DNA of 64,000 bases from Mycolicibacterium sp. CBMA 226 (GTDB lineage Bacteria; Actinomycetota; Actinomycetes; Mycobacteriales; Mycobacteriaceae), in NCBI RefSeq assembly GCF_009729075.1, contig NZ_VTGY01000001.1, positions 248,001 to 312,000 of the forward strand, written 5' to 3'. The notes under the pieces were generated by a model. The model was given only the letters and a program-made list of their open reading frames with translations, searched no databases and had not been told where the DNA came from. Shown in pieces: positions 35,837-48,266 of this stretch (position 1 is its first letter; every line of letters begins with the position of its first letter). A program made the position numbers and the translations under genes.

Positions 35837-38163
35837 GGCTGGTCCGATCCCCCCTCGCTGCGCTCGACCCCCGGGACAAGCCTAATGACCACTGCCTTGG
35901 ACACCGGTGTGTTCGACTTCCGTGCGGTGTGGTCCAGCGGGATCAGCGGGTTGGTTTCGGGGTAGTAGGCGGCGGCGTTACCGACGGGTGTCGAATAGGG
36001 CACCACCAGAAAGTCTTTCGCGCGACGTTCCTCGCCGTCGAACTCGGACACCAGGTCTACGCGGCTGCCGTCCGCCAGGCCGAGCGCGGCGATGTCGGCC
36101 GGGTTGACGAACACCACCCGCCGGCCACCTTTGACGCCGCGATAGCGGTCGTCGAGGCCGTAGATGGTGGTGTTGTACTGGTCGTGGCTGCGCAGGGTCT
36201 GCAGCACCAGCCGGCCCGCAGGCACCGGCACCCATTCGACGGGTTCGACCGAGAAGTTGGCTTTGCCTGTGTGCGTGGGGAATTCGCGGGAGTCCCGCGG
36301 CGGGTGGGGCAGCTGGAAGCCGTCGGGCCGGCGGACCCGCGTGTTGTAGTCGGCGCAGCCCGGCACCACGTCGGCGATGGCATCGCGGATGCCGTCGTAG
36401 TCGGCGTTGAAGGATTCCCACGGCACGGGATGATCCGGCCCGAGCAGTGCCCGTCCCAGCTGGCAGACGATCGCGACCTCGCTGCGGACGTGCTCGCTCG
36501 GCGGTGTCAGCCCGCCCCGTGACAGATGGACCATCGACATCGAATCCTCCACGGACACCACCTGTTTGCCGCCGGCCTGGAAGTCCTTGTCGGTGCGGCC
36601 CAAGGTCGGCAGGATCAGTGCCGTGCGGCCGTGGATCACGTGGCTGCGGTTGAGTTTCGTCGAAATCTGTACCGTCAGGGAACAATTGCGCATCGCGGCG
36701 GCGGTGACGTCGGTATCGGGGGTGGCCGAGACGAAGTTGCCGCCCATCCCGATGAAGACCTTGGCCCGTCCGTCGCGCATGGCGCGGATTCCATCGACGG
36801 TGTCGTGGCCGTGCTTGCGCGGTGAGCTGATCCCGAACCGGGCGTCGAGCGCGGCCAGGAACTGCTCGGGCATCTTCTCCCAGATGCCCATGGTGCGGTC
36901 GCCCTGCACGTTGGAGTGGCCGCGCACCGGACACACTCCGGCGCCGGGCTTTCCGATCATGCCGCGCATGAGCAGGAGGTTGGTCGCCTCGCCGATGGTG
37001 GCCACCGCGTGCCGCTGTTGGGTCAGGCCCATCGCCCAGCAGATGATGGTGCGCTCGGACCGGGCCAGCGCATCGGCGACCCGCTGCAACTGGTCACGGT
37101 CGATGCCACTGGCCTCGGTGACGGTATCCAGTTCGACTGCGCGGGTGCGGGTTTCGTAGTCGTCGAACCCGGCGCAGTGCTGGGCGATGAAGTCGCGGTC
37201 CAGCACGGTCCCTGGCTGCCGGTCTTCGGCTTCGAGCAGCAACCGGCCCAGGCCGGCGAACAGCGCCATGTCGCCGCCGATCCGGATCTGCACGAACTCG
37301 TCGGCGATGGGTACCCCGTGGCCGACGACACCGTGTACCTTCTGCGGGTCCTTGAACCGCATCAACCCGGCCTCGGGTAGTGGGTTGATCGCAATGATCT
37401 TGGCGCCGTGCGCTTTCGCCTTCTCCAGCACGGACAGCATGCGCGGGTGGTTGGTGCCGGGGTTCTGTCCGGCGATCACGATGCAGTCGGCGTGGATGAC
37501 GTCGTCGACCGTGACGGAGCCCTTGCCGATGCCGATCGACTCGACCAGGGCCGTGCCCGACGACTCGTGGCACATGTTCGAGCAGTCCGGCAGGTTGTTG
37601 GTGCCGTAGCTGCGCGCGAGCAGTTGGTAGAGGAATGCGGCCTCGTTGCTGGTGCGGCCGGAGGTGTAGAACAGCGCTTCGTCGGGGCCGGCGAGTGCGT
37701 TCAGTTCGTCGGCGATGAGCCGGTAGGCGTCGTCCCAGTCGATCGGGCGGTAATGGGTGTCGCCGGGCGCCAGGACCATCGGATGGGTGAGGCGGCCCTG
37801 CTGCGACAGCCAGTATTCGGGCTGATCGGCGAGGTCGGCGACGGAATGCCGGGCGAAGAAGTCGGGGGTCACCCGGCGGCGGGTGGCTTCCTCGGCGACG
37901 GCCTTGGCGCCGTTTTCGCAGAATTCCGCGAGCTTGCGGCCGCCGTGTTCCTCGGGCCAGGCACAGCCCGGGCAATCGAAGCCGTGCCGCTGATTGATCC
38001 TGCTCAGCGCCTCTGCGGTGCGGAGCGGCCCCATCTGCTGAAGCCCGCGCTGCATGCTGACCAGCACCGCCTTGACGCCCGCCGCTTCCTGTTTCGCGCC
38101 GGTGACCGATACGTCGTGGTCGTCGTAGGTGGCGTCGACGTCGCGGCCTGTGACGGTGGTCAT
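35824..38163 (-). CDS. FdhF/YdeP-type molybdopterin oxidoreductase
   Basis: 779 residues. N-terminal [15 protein letters not shown] is the typical cluster-like motif of the YdeP/FdhF subgroup, followed by the Mo-bis-PGD domains: [27 protein letters not shown] with the Cys/Ser region near the metal, [12 protein letters not shown], and a C-terminal dinucleotide-binding domain ([22 protein letters not shown]). No NuoE/F-like or membrane partners are nearby. It is annotated as formate dehydrogenase alpha in many genomes, but the substrate of YdeP-type enzymes is unproven; coupling with fdhD argues for a sulfurated Mo centre. Confidence 0.85.
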   Translation of the reverse strand: MTTVTGRDVDATYDDHDVSVTGAKQEAAGVKAVLVSMQRGLQQMGPLRTAEALSRINQRHGFDCPGCAWPEEHGGRKLAEFCENGAKAVAEEATRRRVTPDFFARHSVADLADQPEYWLSQQGRLTHPMVLAPGDTHYRPIDWDDAYRLIADELNALAGPDEALFYTSGRTSNEAAFLYQLLARSYGTNNLPDCSNMCHESSGTALVESIGIGKGSVTVDDVIHADCIVIAGQNPGTNHPRMLSVLEKAKAHGAKIIAINPLPEAGLMRFKDPQKVHGVVGHGVPIADEFVQIRIGGDMALFAGLGRLLLEAEDRQPGTVLDRDFIAQHCAGFDDYETRTRAVELDTVTEASGIDRDQLQRVADALARSERTIICWAMGLTQQRHAVATIGEATNLLLMRGMIGKPGAGVCPVRGHSNVQGDRTMGIWEKMPEQFLAALDARFGISSPRKHGHDTVDGIRAMRDGRAKVFIGMGGNFVSATPDTDVTAAAMRNCSLTVQISTKLNRSHVIHGRTALILPTLGRTDKDFQAGGKQVVSVEDSMSMVHLSRGGLTPPSEHVRSEVAIVCQLGRALLGPDHPVPWESFNADYDGIRDAIADVVPGCADYNTRVRRPDGFQLPHPPRDSREFPTHTGKANFSVEPVEWVPVPAGRLVLQTLRSHDQYNTTIYGLDDRYRGVKGGRRVVFVNPADIAALGLADGSRVDLVSEFDGEERRAKDFLVVPYSTPVGNAAAYYPETNPLIPLDHTARKSNTPVSKAVVIRLVPGVERSEGGSDQPWVG

Positions 38164-38356
38164 TCCTCCAATCTAATCCTCGCGATCGGGCGCTTCCGGC
38201 CGTAAATGAGGCATTGGTGATCGGCATTTCTGATGCCGTGATAGGCCGCGCCTATCACCGAGGTGAACCCCGGTCTCGGTGTCGGGGTGCGGTGGGTGAC
38301 TGGCCGACGGCTGAGGTGGTGTCAGCCGCTGGCGGTGCGTGCCGGGTGGAAATAAG

Positions 38357-38372
38357 ATACCCCCAGGGGTAT
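38357..38372. promoter_or_regulatory. CsoR/CstR-family operator, box 1
   Basis: ATACCCC-CA-GGGGTAT, perfect 7-bp arms. G-tract palindromes of this kind are bound by CsoR, RicR and the persulfide sensor CstR. It lies 63 bp upstream of the MBL-rhodanese gene. Confidence 0.75.
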
Positions 38373-38377
38373 ATTGA

Positions 38378-38393
38378 ATACCCATAGGGGTAT
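38378..38393. promoter_or_regulatory. CsoR/CstR-family operator, box 2
   Basis: ATACCC-ATAG-GGGTAT, perfect 6-bp arms, starting 21 bp (two helical turns) after box 1 so that both face the same side of the DNA. The downstream genes are for sulfide handling, which favours a CstR-type over a copper-sensing regulator. Confidence 0.75.
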
Positions 38394-38435
38394 GGCGCAC
38401 GTGGCGCTGTCCCACTGGGAGAAAGGGGATCGGGG

Positions 38436-39818
38436 ATGATCCTGCAGCAGTACTACCTGGATTGCCTGTCACACGCGTCCTACTTGATCGGTGACGAAAC
38501 CACCGGCCGTGCAGTGGTGGTGGACCCGCAGCGAGATGTGGCCGGATACGTCGCCGACGCCCGAGCGCATGGGCTCACCATCGAATTGGTCATCGAGACC
38601 CACTTTCACGCGGACTTCCTCTCCGGGCACCTCGAACTTGCCGACGCCACCGGCGCGAAGATCGTCTACTCGGCCGTCGCCGAGACGGAGTTCGAGTCGA
38701 TGGGTGTCGCCGATGGCGAGCGCTACTCGCTCGGCGACGTGACGCTGGAGTTCCGTCATACCCCAGGGCACACCCCCGAGTCGATGAGCATCGTGGTCTA
38801 CGCGCACGCCGATGACCAGGTGCCGTACGGCGTCATGACCGGAGACACGCTGTTCATCGGTGACGTCGGCCGTCCCGACCTGCTGGCTTCCGTCGGCTTC
38901 ACGCGAGAGGAGTTGGCGGACAAGCTCTATGACTCGTTGCACAACAAGTTGATGACGCTGCCCGACGCGACCCGGGTGTACCCGGCGCATGGTGCGGGAT
39001 CGGCCTGCGGCAAGAATCTGTCGACCGACCTGTGGTCGACGATCGGTGACCAGAAGGCGACGAACTACGCGCTGCGCGCCACCGACAAGGCGAGGTTCAT
39101 GGACCTGGTCACCGAGGGGCAGCCGCCCGCGCCCGGGTACTTCGGCTATGACGCGATTCTCAACCGCAAGGACCGCGACCTGTTGGACGAGGCCAAGATG
39201 CCGACGGCCATGTCCTACGAGCAGGCCCGCAAGGCGATCGACGGCGGAGCGGTGTTGGTCGACGGACGCGCCCCCGAAGAATTCGCACAAGGTCATCTGC
39301 GCGGTGCGGTGAACATCGGCCTGGCGGGCCGCTACGCCGAGTTCGCCGGTTCGGTGCTTCCTTCCGATGTCGATGTCGTCCTGTTCACCGAACCCGGTAC
39401 CGAACTCGAGGGCAAGAACCGGCTCGCGCGCATCGGCTTCGACCGGGTCATCGGCTACGTGGCCGATCCCTTCCGGGTGATGCTCGACCACAAGAGCGAC
39501 GTCCAGGTGGCATCGCGGTTGACTGCCAAGGCATTTGGCGAACGAGCGGCCGAGGTGCCGAACCTGCAGATCGTCGACGTCCGCAACCCCGGTGAGGTCG
39601 AGGCCGGGGCCATCCCGAACGCGATCAGCATTCCGGTGGGTCAGCTGCCTGCCCGGCTGGGTGAGCTGGACGCCGCCAAGCCGACCGTCGTGTATTGCGC
39701 CGGCGGATACCGGTCATCGGTGGCCGCAAGTCTGCTGCGGCGCAACGGATTCGGCGACGTGAGCGACATTCTGGGCGGATACGGCGCCTGGGCGGACGCC
39801 ACCCGCCCCGCGAACTGA
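38436..39818 (+). CDS. MBL-fold persulfide dioxygenase with two rhodanese domains (CstB-like)
   Basis: 460 residues. Residues 1-250 are an ETHE1-type metallo-beta-lactamase domain with THFHADFLSGH (His56, His58, Asp60), TPGHTPES, TGDTLFIGD and YPAHGAG. Residues 260-355 form a first rhodanese-like domain lacking the catalytic Cys (VVLFTEPGTE at the expected loop). Residues 365-458 are an active rhodanese with CAGGYRS. This MBL/pseudo-rhodanese/rhodanese order is that of CstB, which oxidises low-molecular-weight persulfides and forms thiosulfate. It is the first gene of a three-gene operon below tandem CstR-type boxes. GAAAGGGG precedes the ATG. Confidence 0.88.
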   Translation: MILQQYYLDCLSHASYLIGDETTGRAVVVDPQRDVAGYVADARAHGLTIELVIETHFHADFLSGHLELADATGAKIVYSAVAETEFESMGVADGERYSLGDVTLEFRHTPGHTPESMSIVVYAHADDQVPYGVMTGDTLFIGDVGRPDLLASVGFTREELADKLYDSLHNKLMTLPDATRVYPAHGAGSACGKNLSTDLWSTIGDQKATNYALRATDKARFMDLVTEGQPPAPGYFGYDAILNRKDRDLLDEAKMPTAMSYEQARKAIDGGAVLVDGRAPEEFAQGHLRGAVNIGLAGRYAEFAGSVLPSDVDVVLFTEPGTELEGKNRLARIGFDRVIGYVADPFRVMLDHKSDVQVASRLTAKAFGERAAEVPNLQIVDVRNPGEVEAGAIPNAISIPVGQLPARLGELDAAKPTVVYCAGGYRSSVAASLLRRNGFGDVSDILGGYGAWADATRPAN

Positions 39819-39847
39819 CCGAAACCACCACCAACTCAGGAGAATTC

Positions 39848-40000
39848 ATGTGTTACCCCGAAGTCTGTCCAAAGTGCGGAAAGACCGGCTGGGCCGGTTG
39901 CGGCCGGCACGTCGATGAGGTGATGCGTTCGGTGCCGACGGCGCAGCAATGCACATGCCGGCAACAGGCCGGACCATCCCCACGCCCGAAGTCGTCATGA
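39848..40000 (+). CDS. Cys-rich mini-protein of the MCYP-CxxCGK-WxGCG family
   Basis: 50 residues starting MCYPEVCPKCGKTGWAGCGR and continuing HVDEVMRSVPTAQQCTC, with six cysteines in the first 42 positions and AGGAG just upstream of the ATG. The family is a small conserved zinc-ribbon-like protein seen in many bacteria, fungi and plants without known function. Its stop overlaps the start of the TauE gene (ATGA), placing it firmly inside the sulfide operon and suggesting a role in thiol/persulfide chemistry or zinc binding. Confidence 0.8.
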   Translation: MCYPEVCPKCGKTGWAGCGRHVDEVMRSVPTAQQCTCRQQAGPSPRPKSS

Positions 40001-40776
40001 CCATCGTGCTGGCGCTTGCCCTCGGTGCCGCGATCGGCGCCTTGCTGGGGCTACTCGGCGGGGGCGGTTCGATCCTCGCGGTGCCGGCATTGGTCTACGT
40101 ACTGGGGCTCGACGTCGAGCGGGCAATTCCGATGTCGCTGTTGGTCGTCGGCACGGCTTCCGCAGTGGGCGCGTTGCCCAAGATCCGCGCCGGCCACGTC
40201 CAATGGCGGTTGGCGGCCGTCTTCGCGGCGGCCGGTATTCCGGCGACGTTCCTCGGCAGCGCCATCGGCCGCCATCTTCCGCAGCCCGCGCTCCTCGTCG
40301 GCTTTGCCATGGTGATGGTGCTGGCCGGGATTCGGATGCTGCAGGACAGCAGTGGTATCGGCACCGCGTGCACCGTGGGCGATTCGGGCATCAACTGGCG
40401 CCGGTGCGCCCCGAGGTCCATCCCCGCGGGATTTCTCGTCGGTCTGCTGACCGGCCTGTTCGGCGTCGGCGGTGGCTTCCTGATCATTCCTGCGCTCGTG
40501 TTGATGCTCGGCGTGGAGATGCCCATCGCCATCGGAACCTCGCTGCTCATCATCGTCGCGAATGCGGTGGCAGGCGTGCTGTCGCATCTGGGCGGCACCG
40601 GTATCGACTGGCCGATCGCCGCAGCGTTCGTCGGCACCGCGATCGTCGGTTCGTTGATCGCCGGCCACCTCGGCGCCAAGCTCGACACGTGGCGACTTCA
40701 GCGTTGGTTCGCCTATCTGGTCTTCGCGGTCGCGGCCTACGTACTCGTCGACACGATCATTGTGAGCTTCTTGTGA
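39997..40776 (+). CDS. TauE/SafE-family sulfur-compound exporter
   Basis: 259 residues from the ATG at 39997, which overlaps the mini-protein stop; an earlier ATG in frame is not homologous. It shows two repeats of the family signature (ALLGLLGGGGSILAVPALVY at the N-terminus; TGLFGVGGGFLIIPALVL in the second half) and about eight membrane spans. TauE/SafE proteins export sulfite, sulfoacetate or thiosulfate. In this operon it would remove the product of the persulfide dioxygenase. Confidence 0.9.
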   Translation: MTIVLALALGAAIGALLGLLGGGGSILAVPALVYVLGLDVERAIPMSLLVVGTASAVGALPKIRAGHVQWRLAAVFAAAGIPATFLGSAIGRHLPQPALLVGFAMVMVLAGIRMLQDSSGIGTACTVGDSGINWRRCAPRSIPAGFLVGLLTGLFGVGGGFLIIPALVLMLGVEMPIAIGTSLLIIVANAVAGVLSHLGGTGIDWPIAAAFVGTAIVGSLIAGHLGAKLDTWRLQRWFAYLVFAVAAYVLVDTIIVSFL

Positions 40777-40900
40777 CCGGTCCGAACAGGCCGGGCCGCC
40801 GGATTCGGGCCGCCGTGGCGGCATGAATCTTCACCAGACCGACACCTCGCCGCCCCGTCACGTGACGTGCGCGGTTGCCCAGCTTCTGGACAATGGCCTT

Positions 40901-41053
40901 ATGGATACCGATACCGGCCGCACTACGCCGGGTCGCCGCGCCTGGGCCGACCCGCTGACGTTGGGGTTCCAGGCGCACCGGCAGCTGATGCTGCTGCGCC
41001 TGCGATGGCACGGCCGCCACCTGGACACCCGTCCGGACGCCCAACCGGACTGA
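40901..41053 (+). CDS. Small hypothetical protein
   Basis: 50 residues (MDTDTGRTTPGRRAWADPLT, then LGFQAHRQLMLLRLRWHGRH), basic, without recognised domain; a longer frame begins at 40823. Gene status is uncertain: no ribosome site is evident and it sits alone between the sulfide operon and korA. Confidence 0.3.
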   Translation: MDTDTGRTTPGRRAWADPLTLGFQAHRQLMLLRLRWHGRHLDTRPDAQPD

Positions 41054-41403
41054 CGCCTAATCGCTTGTGGCGCCGGTGATTTCCGACGCGCCCAAGGGCT
41101 AGCGTGGACGGCTACCGATCGGTAACCGGTTTCTTAGGAATTGCGCCTGGTGGGACGTGATGAAGGCCACATTTTGACAGGTGTCAAGCGCCTGCAATCC
41201 ATTTGACGTGCATATTCATGTGGTCGCCACGCGGCCGCCAATGGCGCGTCCTGGCCAGTGCACCCTAAGAGAAGTGCAATAATCGGTACTAGCAGTGACA
41301 TCAAAATTTTGGCGGCGCCGGGCTGGCGATCGTGAGCACCGCTCTGCGGCGTCTCCGGAACAGTGCGACGAACGGTCGAAACAGAGTGTGAAAGGCAGGC
41401 GTC
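41054..41403. other. korA upstream region with a 14-bp palindrome
   Basis: 350 bp without a gene. At 41174-41187 TTGACA-GG-TGTCAA is a perfect inverted repeat that also contains a -35-like TTGACA; it may be a regulator site for korAB. No RNA family was recognised. Confidence 0.45.
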
Positions 41404-43334
<1,931 letters not shown>

Positions 43335-43338
<4 letters not shown>

Positions 43339-44417
43339 CGGATCTGATCGGTGCTGATCTGGGCCTGACCGAAGCCCTCAGCAAGACTGCCCTGGTTCCG
43401 ACCACGGACCAGCCGCAGAAGGGCAAGGACTTCACCAGCGACCAGGAGGTGCGCTGGTGCCCGGGGTGCGGTGACTACGTCATCCTCAACACCATCCGCA
43501 ACTTCCTGCCGGAGCTGGGCCTGCGCCGCGAGAACATCGCGTTCGTCAGCGGCATCGGCTGCTCCAGCCGGTTCCCGTACTACCTGGAGACCTACGGCTT
43601 CCACTCGATCCACGGTCGTGCGCCGACCATCGCCACCGGTCTGGCGCTGGCACGTCCGGACCTCTCGGTGTGGGTCGTCACCGGCGACGGTGACTCGCTG
43701 TCGATCGGTGGTAACCACCTGATCCACGCGCTGCGCCGCAACATCAACATCACGATCCTCCTGTTCAACAACCGGATCTACGGTCTGACCAAGGGCCAGT
43801 ACTCGCCGACCTCCGAGGTCGGCAAGGTCACCAAGTCGACCCCGATGGGCTCGCTGGACCAGCCGTTCAACCCGGTGTCGCTGGCCCTGGGGGCCGAGGC
43901 GACGTTCGTCGGCCGCGCGCTGGACTCCGACCGCAAGGGCCTGACCGAGGTGCTCAAGGCCGCGGCCGCGCACCGCGGTGCCGCCATCGTCGAGATCCTG
44001 CAGGACTGCCCGATCTTCAACGACGGTTCCTTCGACGCACTGCGCAAGGAAGGCGCCGAGGAGCGCCTGATCAACCTGCAGCACGGCCAGCCGATCACCT
44101 TCGGTGCCGAGAACGAGTACTGCGTGACAAAGTCCGGCTACGGACTGGAGATCGGCAAGACCGCTGACGTCGACCCGGGTGACATCGTGGTCCACAACGC
44201 TCATGTCGACGACCCGGCCTACGCGTTCGCGCTGTCGCGCCTGTCGGAGCAGAACCTCGAGCACACCGTGATGGGCATTTTCCGTCAGGTGAACCGACCG
44301 ACCTACGACGACGAGGCGCGTGCGCAGATCAAGTCGGCGCGGGATTCCAAGGCGCACGACACCGCTGCTCTGCAATCCTTGCTGCGTGGCAAGGACACCT
44401 GGACTGTCGAAGAGTAG
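43335..44417 (+). CDS. korB: 2-oxoglutarate:ferredoxin oxidoreductase, beta subunit
   Basis: 360 residues. It carries the thiamine-pyrophosphate signature: [12 protein letters not shown] near residue 36, [29 protein letters not shown] near 115 and [19 protein letters not shown]. It forms the catalytic centre with KorA and has no own Fe-S ferredoxin domain beyond the conserved cysteines. The start overlaps the korA stop (ATGA). Confidence 0.96.
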
Positions 44418-44424
44418 CGACGCA

Positions 44425-45003
44425 TTGACCGAAGACGCCCCGCTGGCCGCAGTTGTATTGGCCGGCGGGGCGTCTCGTCGTATGGGGCGGGACAAGGCCA
44501 CCGTCGCGTTCCGCGGGCCGGCGGGCGAGATCACCTTCGTCGAGCAGGCCGTGTCGACGCTGCGTACTCGCTGCGCGCCGGTGTTCGTCATCGCCGCCCG
44601 CGGCCAGGCGCTGCCCGAGCTGGACGCGGAAGTGTTGCGGGACGCGACGCCCGGTGTCGGCCCGCTGTTGGCCACCGCGCGTGGATTGCGTGCGGCGGCC
44701 GATGCCGGGTGCCCACGCGCATTCGTGTGTGCCGTGGACATGCCGTATCTGACGGCTGAGCTGATCGACGAGCTCGCTGAGCACGCGCGGCGGGTGGACG
44801 CCGACGTGGTGCTGCCCTGGGATGGGCGGGATCACTACCTGGCGGGGATCTACCGGACCGCGCTGGCTACCCGGGCCGACGAACTGGTGGCCCACGGGCG
44901 GCGCAGCATGCGGGCACTGGTCGAGACCGTCGACACCCAGCGGGTGGTGATGGACCGGCAGCGGGCGCTGGTCAACGTCAACAGCCCGGACGACTTCGTC
45001 TAG
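44425..45003 (+). CDS. mobA: Molybdenum cofactor guanylyltransferase
   Basis: 192 residues from the TTG at 44425, 7 bp after korB; an upstream in-frame ATG lies deep inside kor[21 protein letters not shown] is the GTP-binding signature, and CAVDMPYLT and [16 protein letters not shown] match MobA. It attaches GMP to the molybdenum cofactor, giving the guanine dinucleotide form used by the FdhF-type enzyme encoded at 35824. The korAB-mobA order follows M. tuberculosis Rv2455c-Rv2453c. Confidence 0.88.
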   Translation: MTEDAPLAAVVLAGGASRRMGRDKATVAFRGPAGEITFVEQAVSTLRTRCAPVFVIAARGQALPELDAEVLRDATPGVGPLLATARGLRAAADAGCPRAFVCAVDMPYLTAELIDELAEHARRVDADVVLPWDGRDHYLAGIYRTALATRADELVAHGRRSMRALVETVDTQRVVMDRQRALVNVNSPDDFV

Positions 45004-46188
<1,185 letters not shown>

Positions 46189-46230
46189 TTTCGAGGCCTG
46201 AGAACGCCTCCAGCGTTCGAAAAGCGACAA

Positions 46231-46264
46231 CAAAGGGTGTCGGACCACGGTCCGACACCCTTTG
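46231..46264 (+). terminator. Terminator of rpf
   Basis: CAAAGGGTGTCGGACC and its perfect complement form a 16-bp stem with a 2-bp centre, followed by TCTTTG, 42 bp after the rpf stop. Confidence 0.85.
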
Positions 46265-46389
46265 TCTTTGTCCAGCGCGCGCCCGGCTGTTGACTCCGCG
46301 CTGAGGGTGCTCGCTACTCGGCTTTCTGCGTCCCACGCGCGGGATCAACGATGACGAGCTGATCCGTCACTTGATGAAACGATGGGGAC

Positions 46390-47202
46390 ATGGCGACGCA
46401 CGACATCGCGACCGGCCTCGGCACCCTCCATGTCCAGGTCACCGGTTCCGGTGACCCCATTCTTCTGCTGCCCAGCCTGCTGACCGACCACACGCTGTAC
46501 ACCGCTCAGGTGGCGCACTTCGCAGGCAGGTACACCACGATCGCTGTCGACCCGCCGGGGCAGGGCGGCAGTGAGCCGTTGCACAGGACCTTCACGTTCG
46601 AGGAGAGCGCCCGAGCGTACGTCGACGTCCTGGATGCGCTGGGCCTGCCGTGGGCGCACCTGGTGGGCAATTCGTGGGGCGCGATGATCGGCGGCACGAT
46701 TTCTGCGACGTTCCCCGATCGGGTGGGGTGCGCGGTCCTGCTCAACGGCACGGCGTCGGAGGGCCCGCGATGGGATCGGCTGCAGCTCGCGTTGGCGGCG
46801 CGCATGACCCGACTGGCCGGCCGGCCACTCTTCGTGCGGTCGACGGTGGTGCCGCGCTTCCTCGGGGCGACCACGCGCCGGCAGCGGCCTGAGCTGGTCG
46901 ACGGGCTGGTGACGATGATCAGGCGCAACGACGCCCGGTCGGCCAGCTTTGCGGTGGAGAGCATCGTGGTCAGGCGCCCCGACCAGCACGCGCTGTTCGC
47001 CCGCATCGCCGTCCCTACCCTGGTGGTGGCAGGGCGCGAGGATGCGAGTTTCCCGGTTCCCGAAGTACGTAGGATGGCCGAGGCGATTCCCGGCGCGCAG
47101 GTGGTGGTCCTGGATGAGATCGGACACCTGGCCGCCTATGAGGCGCCCGAGACCGTCAATGCCCTCATCGACGGCTTCCTCGACCGCCACCGCGGGCAAT
47201 AA
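46390..47202 (+). CDS. Alpha/beta hydrolase
   Basis: 270 residues. HVQVTGSGDPILLLPSL, VDPPGQGGSE and LVGNSWGAMIGG give the nucleophile elbow (GNSWG, Ser), VAGREDASFP the acid Asp and DEIGHLAAYEAPE the catalytic His. It resembles 3-oxoadipate enol-lactonase/meta-cleavage hydrolases but nothing fixes a substrate. No pathway genes adjoin it. Confidence 0.8.
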   Translation: MATHDIATGLGTLHVQVTGSGDPILLLPSLLTDHTLYTAQVAHFAGRYTTIAVDPPGQGGSEPLHRTFTFEESARAYVDVLDALGLPWAHLVGNSWGAMIGGTISATFPDRVGCAVLLNGTASEGPRWDRLQLALAARMTRLAGRPLFVRSTVVPRFLGATTRRQRPELVDGLVTMIRRNDARSASFAVESIVVRRPDQHALFARIAVPTLVVAGREDASFPVPEVRRMAEAIPGAQVVVLDEIGHLAAYEAPETVNALIDGFLDRHRGQ

Positions 47203-47242
47203 TCGAATGAGGCTGCGCGCCGTCATGTGCTAACAACGGAGC

Positions 47243-47757
47243 ATGGCCCTGACTCCGTTCGACGACCTGGATGTGTACCTCTCGCTACCCCGGGTGTCCG
47301 GGCTTGCGGTCTCGCCCGACGGTCGTCGCATCGTCACGATGATCAGCGAGCTCAACGACAAGGGCACCGAATTCGTCACGGCAGCTTGGGAACTCGACCC
47401 CGATGGCCGGCGGGCGGCGCGCAGGCTGACGTACGGCGCCAAGGGGGAATCACAGCCGGCGTTCACCGCGTCCGGTGATCTGTTGTTCGTTGCGGCGCGC
47501 CCCACCGACTCCGACGACGATCCGCCGGCGGCGCTCTGGCAATTGCCGGCGAACGGCGGTGAAGCGCAGCGGATTCTCGAGTTGGCGGGCGGCGTCAGTG
47601 CCGTGCACACCGCGCGCTCGGCCGACGTCGTGGTGGTGACGGCGCCGATGCTCCCGTCGGCCGCCACGCCCGATGACGACAAGCGACTGCGCACCCTGCG
47701 CAAAGACAAGAAGGTGTCGGCGATCCTGCACACCGGTTACCCGGTGCGGCACGTAAT
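47243..47757 (+). pseudogene. Truncated S9 (prolyl oligopeptidase family) peptidase, N-terminal propeller fragment
   Basis: Reads MALTPFDDLDVYLSLPRVSG, then LAVSPDGRRIVTMISELNDKGTEF and ILELAGGVSAVHTARSADVV, the start of a mycobacterial acylaminoacyl-peptidase-like propeller. Homology stops at about SAILHTGYPVRH, where full-length relatives continue for some 450 residues and end in the Ser-Asp-His hydrolase domain. The frame happens to stay open through the SRPBCC gene into the ArsR gene (to 48607), but that middle part is not protein-like. This is a deletion remnant without catalytic domain. Confidence 0.75.
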
Positions 47758-47777
47758 AGGCAACCAGGAGGTTGCTT

Positions 47778-48266
47778 ATGTATTCCGATCGCATCGAAAA
47801 AGAAGTCACTCTCCGCGCCCCGCTCGACCGGGTGTGGCGCGCCATCTCCAACGCCGACGAGTTCGGCCGGTGGTTCGGCGTCCGCTTCGACGGCCCGTTC
47901 GTCGCCGGCGAATCGGTATCCGGGGTGATCACCCCCACCCAGGTCGACGACGAGGTCGCCGCCGCGCAGGCACCGCACGCGGGCAAGGCGTCGGTCTGGC
48001 ACATCGTCGCGGTGGAGCCCCCGCGCAGGCTGGCGTTCCGCTGGCATCCGTACGCCGTCGAACCGGGCGCCGACCACAACGACGAGCCGACCACGCTGGT
48101 CGAGTTCACGCTGACCGAGACCGCCGACGGTGTGCTGCTACAGATCGTCGAATCCGGGTTCGACAAGATTCCGGCCGAGCGCCGGGCCGCGGCATTCGAA
48201 GCCAACAGCGGCGGCTGGGAAGCGCAGACGAAACTGGTACGCAAGTACCTGGGCGAGCCGGTGTGA
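47778..48266 (+). CDS. SRPBCC/AHSA1-family protein
   Basis: 162 residues from the ATG at 47778 with AGGAGG (47766-47771) 6 bp upstream. MYSDRIEKEVTLRAPLDRVWRAIS, ADEFGRWFGVRFD, FRWHPYAVE and GWEAQTKLVRKYL mark the AHSA1-type START-like fold, which binds hydrophobic ligands. It overlaps the ArsR gene by 4 bp (GTGA). SRPBCC-ArsR pairs are very common in actinobacteria and are assumed to work together, although ligands are unknown. Confidence 0.8.
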   Translation: MYSDRIEKEVTLRAPLDRVWRAISNADEFGRWFGVRFDGPFVAGESVSGVITPTQVDDEVAAAQAPHAGKASVWHIVAVEPPRRLAFRWHPYAVEPGADHNDEPTTLVEFTLTETADGVLLQIVESGFDKIPAERRAAAFEANSGGWEAQTKLVRKYLGEPV

